Positions 60,371-64,000 of a stretch of 64,000 nt of DNA are shown piece after piece. Location of the stretch: NCBI GenBank assembly GCA_963790575.1, contig CAWBPD010000001.1, positions 62,001 through 126,000 of the forward strand. Direction: 5' to 3'. This DNA comes from CAVTSA01 sp963790575. Lineage in GTDB: Bacteria; Chloroflexota; Dormibacteria; Dormibacterales; Dormibacteraceae. The notes below the pieces were generated by a model. The model was not told where the DNA came from and made no database searches. It worked only from the letters and a program-made list of their open reading frames with translations. Position 1 is the first letter of the stretch. Every line of letters begins with the position of its first letter. The position numbers and the translations under genes were made by a program.

Positions 60371-61722
60371 CCTCGTTGTTCCTCGGCCTGCCCAGCTCTC
60401 CGCCGTTCACCAACACCACGCTCTGGATGTCGGTGATCATCGGCACCGTCTTCGAGCTGCACATCGCCACCGCCGGCCTGATCAGCGCGGGCGGACAGTT
60501 CGGCCCCGTGATCGAGCTCGTGGGCTGGGTCCGGCGGCGGGCCGAGTACGAGTACCTGGCGCACGGCATCGGCAAGGCCTTGGTGATCGCCTTCGCGTTC
60601 ACCTCGGTGATCCCGTTCCTCCTCGTCACCGTTCTGCTGACCGGGTTCGCGGGGCATTTCTGGACCACGATCGTCCGCATCCTCTGGATACCGCTGGTGA
60701 TCGAGCTGTTCTCGTTCGTCTTCGAGGTGCTGCTCGTCTACCTCTGGTACTACACCTGGGACGTGCTGAGCGGGCGCTACAAGCCGCTCCACATCTGCCT
60801 CGGCCTCCTGCTGGTGTTCGACGACTTCCTGCAGGTCCTGGTGATCAACACGCTGGCCAGCTACATGCTGACGCCATCCACCGCGCCTCCCAGCGACATC
60901 TTCCAGGCGATCGTGAACCCGACCCTCTACGAGCTCCAGGTGCACCGCATCGTCGGCAACCTGGCCTTCCTCGGCTACGCCATCGGCGCCTTCGCAGCCT
61001 GGCGCTTCCGCCGCGCGCGGGACCTCCAAAAGCGCGCGCGTTGGGACTGGATGGGAAGCTTCGGGATCCTCTGGGGAACCGTCTTCACGCTGTTCCAGCC
61101 CCTGGTCGGCTACTCGTACGCGAAGGAGATCCAACTCTCCTCCTACGCCGCCTGGTACCGGATGATGCTGGGTCCTCTGAGCAACTTCTTCCTCTTCCAG
61201 ATCCTGCTGCTCGGCATCATGTTCACGGTCGGCGGCTTCTACTTCACGTCCCGCCTGCGCCGGGAGTCGGCGCCCGGCCGCACGATCTGCCGGCTCCTGA
61301 GCTGGGGATTGGTCGCGTCCACCGTCCTGGCCGCGCTCCCCTATCAGTTCGCGGTCTCGTACGACAACATCCGCGGCACGTCCTGGGACAAGCCGTTCTG
61401 GCAGGGCGGGCTCATCAACCCGTTCGGGGAGATGATCCCCTTCAAGGTGGTGGCGCTGGTGGCCATGACGCTCTTCACCCTGGCCATCGTCTTCTTCTAC
61501 CTGCGGGGTCTCCGCTACACGACCTGGGGTTCGGCGAGCCGGCGCGCGCAGTGGCTCCTGATGATCAGCGTGGTGCTGGTGACGGTGATGATCGTGCTGA
61601 TGGGCTTCATCCGCGAGAACGGCCGCAGCCCCGATTTGATCCACGGCCAGATCTCGATCTCACAGACCCCGGCCTCCACCCCCAGCGCCTCGCCCGCGCC
61701 GGCCAGTTGGTGGGGTCGTTGA
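60367..61722 (+). CDS. CydA-like membrane oxidoreductase subunit, second copy
   Basis: A 451-residue membrane protein with about nine spans, paralogous to the protein at 57059. Span 1 has FELHIATAGLISAGG (axial-His position), and the middle has LQVHRIVGNLAFLGY (HRxxGN motif). It contains an inserted segment around SYAKEIQLSSYAAWYRMMLGP, and the last 30 residues are Ser/Pro/Ala-rich. It starts as ATGA on the cytochrome b stop. With the first copy it brackets the Rieske/cytochrome b pair. Confidence 0.8.
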   Translation: MTSLFLGLPSSPPFTNTTLWMSVIIGTVFELHIATAGLISAGGQFGPVIELVGWVRRRAEYEYLAHGIGKALVIAFAFTSVIPFLLVTVLLTGFAGHFWTTIVRILWIPLVIELFSFVFEVLLVYLWYYTWDVLSGRYKPLHICLGLLLVFDDFLQVLVINTLASYMLTPSTAPPSDIFQAIVNPTLYELQVHRIVGNLAFLGYAIGAFAAWRFRRARDLQKRARWDWMGSFGILWGTVFTLFQPLVGYSYAKEIQLSSYAAWYRMMLGPLSNFFLFQILLLGIMFTVGGFYFTSRLRRESAPGRTICRLLSWGLVASTVLAALPYQFAVSYDNIRGTSWDKPFWQGGLINPFGEMIPFKVVALVAMTLFTLAIVFFYLRGLRYTTWGSASRRAQWLLMISVVLVTVMIVLMGFIRENGRSPDLIHGQISISQTPASTPSASPAPASWWGR

Positions 61723-61744
61723 CGCCGGCGGCGGCACCGTGAAC

Positions 61745-61805
61745 CCGAGTGCCGGCACTCGGCGCTCGCTGGATACCTCGCGGCACGCGATTGCCGGCAC
61801 TCGGG
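61745..61805. repeat. TGCCGGCACTCGG palindrome cluster
   Basis: CCGAGTGCCGGCACTCGG (61745-61762) is an 18-bp perfect palindrome, with a further TGCCGGCACTCGGG at 61792-61805. The 20 bases CCGGCACTCGGCGCTCGCTG at 61752 also occur at 47340-47359 after the DUF362 gene. It lies after the last gene of the respiratory operon. Confidence 0.6.
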
Positions 61806-61882
61806 CCGCGCTCTGCACGACGATGCCGGCCCGGGAAGCCCGGACCGGCAGTCTCGCCGTGAAGAGTTGCTCTTTAGGGCTC

Positions 61883-62047
61883 CTACCAGCGGTACCAGCG
61901 TCCGCCGCCTTCAGCGCTGCGAACGAAAAACCCGATCAGCCAGATCACGAGAGCGACGATGGCTGCGATCCACAGCCAGTGCAGGAATACCCCGCCACCG
62001 CCCAGCAACAGCAGGATGGCGACGAGGATGAGCACCGCGATCAGCAT
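61883..62047 (-). CDS. 54-residue hydrophobic protein (lmo0937/DUF5670-like)
   Basis: ATG 62047 with AAGGAGG just upstream starts a 54-residue peptide. It reads MLIAVLILVAILLLLGGGG, then WLWIAAIVALVIWLIGFFVR, with a terminal GGGRWYRW. Two membrane helices and a W-rich tail match the tiny hydrophobic proteins annotated lmo0937/DUF5670 in many bacteria; their function is unknown, often stress-linked. A plus-strand frame over the same bases looks spurious. Confidence 0.7.
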   Translation of the reverse strand: MLIAVLILVAILLLLGGGGVFLHWLWIAAIVALVIWLIGFFVRSAEGGGRWYRW

Positions 62048-62134
62048 AGGGACCTCCTTGAAATAAACGTGACATCGACACTATAACGAGGCCGCGTGCA
62101 AATGTCGAGATCCTCTCCAGCTCTGGGACTCCGC

Positions 62135-62833
62135 TCAGCCCGGTCGCGGTGGTGTGAGCTCGAGCCTGAAGGTCGACCCGGCGCCCGGGCGCGTGCTCTC
62201 CAGCCTCAGCGATCCACCCATGCGCTCGGCCGCGCTCCGGCTCAGGTAGAGGCCGAGCCCGGTCCCCGGCCGCCGGGAGTCCTCGGGGTGCGCGCGGTAT
62301 CCGGGGTCGAAGGCGTGTGCCGCCGCCGTCTCCGAGAAACCGAAGCCGGCGTCATGGACGCGGACCGAAGGGGCGGGAGTGGGCACCACCTCGACCCACG
62401 CGCACGGCGGCGGCTCGGTGTAGGTGAGCGCGTTGTCGACCAGGTTGTCCAGCACCTGCGTCAGCAGGGCGCGGTCGACTCGTGCCCGCGTCCTTCCGTC
62501 AGGCGTGAACTGGACACAGCCCCCGAGCAGGTCGGCCTTGGCGGAGCCGCGCGCCACCGCGTGCCGGACCTCGTCCTCGAGGACGACGTCCACGGCGTCG
62601 ACCGAGTGGCGCTGCAGCCGGCTGATGACCTGAATCCGATCCAGTTGGCCTCGCGCCTCGGCGACCTTCTCCTCGACGCGATCCAGCGCTCGCCTCTGCT
62701 CGGAGCTCAACGATCCCAGTGAGCCGTCCCGGAGCATCTCCAGGTACCCCTGGGCCAAAGCCAGCGGCCGCCGGGTCTCATGCAAGCCGGCGGCCAGCAG
62801 GTCGTCGTAGCTGGTGTCGTCACCGCGAGCCAT
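62135..62833 (-). CDS. Soluble histidine kinase (HisKA-HATPase_c only)
   Basis: A 232-residue kinase without a sensor or membrane segment. The H-box is AGLHETRRPLALAQGYLEML (His near residue 19), the N-box DNLVDNALTYT, the G1 box VHDAGFGF and the G2 box GTGLGLYLS. ATG 62833 follows GGAGCGG. No response regulator is adjacent; the stand-alone receiver at 28144 is the only one in the window. The divergent GAF protein gene next to it could supply the sensing function. Confidence 0.87.
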   Translation of the reverse strand: MARGDDTSYDDLLAAGLHETRRPLALAQGYLEMLRDGSLGSLSSEQRRALDRVEEKVAEARGQLDRIQVISRLQRHSVDAVDVVLEDEVRHAVARGSAKADLLGGCVQFTPDGRTRARVDRALLTQVLDNLVDNALTYTEPPPCAWVEVVPTPAPSVRVHDAGFGFSETAAAHAFDPGYRAHPEDSRRPGTGLGLYLSRSAAERMGGSLRLESTRPGAGSTFRLELTPPRPG

Positions 62834-63139
62834 GACCGCTCCGTTCAGTCTCCGAAACTGCAGACCCCGGCCCCCCTCTCCAGGTTGCTCCCGCCCGGTG
62901 GCTCCGGGCCTTCCAGTAAGCGTGCACGTACCAGTCAGTTCCCACTCGAATAAGTACCCAGTATTATCACAATTTGTGGAGGGGACAGGCCAGGGAAGCG
63001 CAGCGGGCCGCGCGCTCTTCCCGCACTGGACCACGCGTCGCTCACCTCACCCACTGGACGCGAGGGCTCGGTTCTGGCAACGTAGGCACTGAACGACGCC
63101 CATCGGGGGGGTAGACGGTAGGGGTTCTGGGAGGTGCCA
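62834..63139. other. Divergent intergenic region between kinase and GAF genes (no gene seen)
   Basis: This 306-bp region separates divergent genes. It includes an AT-richer patch around 62947-62980 (AGTATTATCACAATTTGTGG) with the near-palindrome CACAA-T-TTGTG at 62968-62978, which could be promoter or operator sequence. I found no convincing coding frame or repeat in it. Confidence 0.5.
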
Positions 63140-64000
63140 TTGGCACGCGAGCGGGTGGTAGATCGAGTCCTGGCCGGCCAGTGGGCGGTGGGGGACGCGG
63201 CGCGGAGAAGTGGCGGTCTGGACGACCTCCTGGCCCGGATCACCGCCGCCGCCGCCGAGTCGGTGGGTGCGGGCGATGCCGCCTACTGGCGCATCTTGGA
63301 GGGGGAACCCACCTTGATCGGCGGCCCTCGCTCACGGCTGGCCGGTGGCGCCGAGGAGCTGGCCGTGGCACTGGACGCCGAGCTGAGCCGGCGCGATTGG
63401 GTGATCCATCGGGGGTCGGACGACCCGGCGGACCAGGTCCTGGCGGTGCCCTGGCGGGCGGGTGGGGCCCGGCTCGGCATCTGCTGTGCCTACGGCAGCC
63501 TCCACCAGGGAGGCTTCACCGAGGACGACGCCCTGGTGCTGCAGGTGATCAGCAACTCATGCGGCAACGTCGTCGAACGTGAGCGGGCATTGGACCGCCT
63601 CCGCTGGGCGATGCAGGACCTCCACTCGGCCGAGGTCCGCCTGGGGCGGGTGCTGGACCTGAGCCGGTCGCTCAACACCGTGGGGGACCCGGAGACGCTG
63701 CTCGAGCAGCTGGTGCCCGGCGCTTTGGACCTGATCGGGGCCAAAGCCGGGTTCGCCGGGCGGGTGCGGCCGGAGGGGGCGGTCACCCGTCAGGTGCTCC
63801 ACTCGGGCACTGCGGAGCCCTTCGAGCACGTCTGGCCGCCGGGAGACGGGATTCCGGGCTGGTGCCTGATGTCGCGATCGGTCTACCTGACCAACGATGC
63901 GGCTCACGACGCCCGGGCTGACGGTGTCCTGCGCCGGCTGGGCGCGGCCGAGGTGCTGTGCGCCCCGATCGTCGACGCGCAAAGTGAGGTGCTCGGCTTC
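63140..64000 (+). CDS. GAF-domain protein (3' end outside window)
   Basis: The frame is open from TTG 63140 to the window end, 287 codons so far. The first GAF-like domain is about residues 20-150 (DLLARITAAAAESVGAGDAAYWRIL ... ICCAYGSLHQGGFTEDDALVLQVIS). After a helical linker a second starts near 172 (LDLSRSLNTVGDPETLLEQLV ... PGDGIPGWCLMSRSVYLTND). GAF pairs usually precede a kinase, GGDEF or phosphatase domain, which would lie outside. TGGGAGG precedes the TTG by 5 bp. Divergent from the histidine kinase. Confidence 0.78.
   Translation, partial: MARERVVDRVLAGQWAVGDAARRSGGLDDLLARITAAAAESVGAGDAAYWRILEGEPTLIGGPRSRLAGGAEELAVALDAELSRRDWVIHRGSDDPADQVLAVPWRAGGARLGICCAYGSLHQGGFTEDDALVLQVISNSCGNVVERERALDRLRWAMQDLHSAEVRLGRVLDLSRSLNTVGDPETLLEQLVPGALDLIGAKAGFAGRVRPEGAVTRQVLHSGTAEPFEHVWPPGDGIPGWCLMSRSVYLTNDAAHDARADGVLRRLGAAEVLCAPIVDAQSEVLGF

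Noticed and set aside
61739..62086. 115-codon plus-strand frame
   Set aside because: It covers the palindromic repeats and the antisense of a better-supported 54-residue hydrophobic gene with a strong ribosome site. Its sequence is Gln/Asp/Glu-rich at the end with no family features.

Overview
The window is very GC-rich bacterial DNA with AGGAGG-type ribosome sites, frequent GTG and TTG starts, and long operons whose genes overlap by ATGA or GTGA. HspR-like MerR regulator, F420-type LLM oxidoreductase, HemQ-type coproheme decarboxylase, DUF2267, ChaB and Mrp-type antiporter genes point to a monoderm-type, high-GC member of the Terrabacteria (Actinobacteriota, or a Chloroflexota/Dormibacterota-like lineage). 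No rRNA or strict marker is present to settle the phylum. No CRISPR array or intact insertion sequence was seen.

Layout. 1-4.8 kb: housekeeping genes mfd, mazG and an FtsB-like division protein, then an initiator tRNA. 5-9.6 kb: a likely accessory block between two CAT-anticodon tRNAs. It holds a decayed tyrosine recombinase beside the tRNA, a large STAND-type ATPase, an FAD monooxygenase, an intergenic palindromic repeat and a DoxX-like protein. 9.6-15.2 kb: tilS, ftsH, rpsA with a strong terminator, a MerR/HspR-like regulator and a small coiled-coil protein. 15.3-21 kb (minus): a ferritin-like gene leading a formate dehydrogenase operon (Cys-type catalytic subunit, FeS subunit, NrfD anchor). 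21.3-22.1 kb: ChaB-like and DUF2267 genes.

22.2-37.3 kb: two facing gene sets that together encode a complete NDP-heptose route (GmhA, a GmhB domain fused to a glycosyltransferase, HldE), six glycosyltransferases, an SDR, a carbamoyltransferase, a radical SAM enzyme and a response regulator. HemQ and a Crp/Fnr regulator sit between them. I read this as one glycoconjugate system. 37.3-46.4 kb: a TPP enzyme, a gluconate-dehydrogenase-like pair and a Mrp/Mbh-type antiporter operon without a full MnhA. 46.4-52.8 kb: DUF362, a divergent Nramp-like transporter, two PRC-barrel proteins, an LLM oxidoreductase and a KatE-type catalase with a 25-residue upstream ORF. 53-62 kb: a universal stress protein with six PCP_red-like repeats, an ABC transporter, and a Rieske/cytochrome b complex bracketed by two CydA-like proteins. 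62-64 kb: a histidine kinase and a divergent GAF protein cut by the window edge.

Cross-cutting signals. A 17-bp TGATA-N7-TATCA palindrome occurs upstream of several stress, metal and glycoconjugate genes. A 139-bp element (125 of 139 positions identical by eye) is duplicated in front of the antiporter mnhD and the first cydA-like gene. A GGTGCACCAACGG palindromic repeat lies in three intergenic gaps. Four otherwise intact genes between 37.4 and 47.1 kb each carry what looks like one extra base, which suggests sequence error as much as gene decay.
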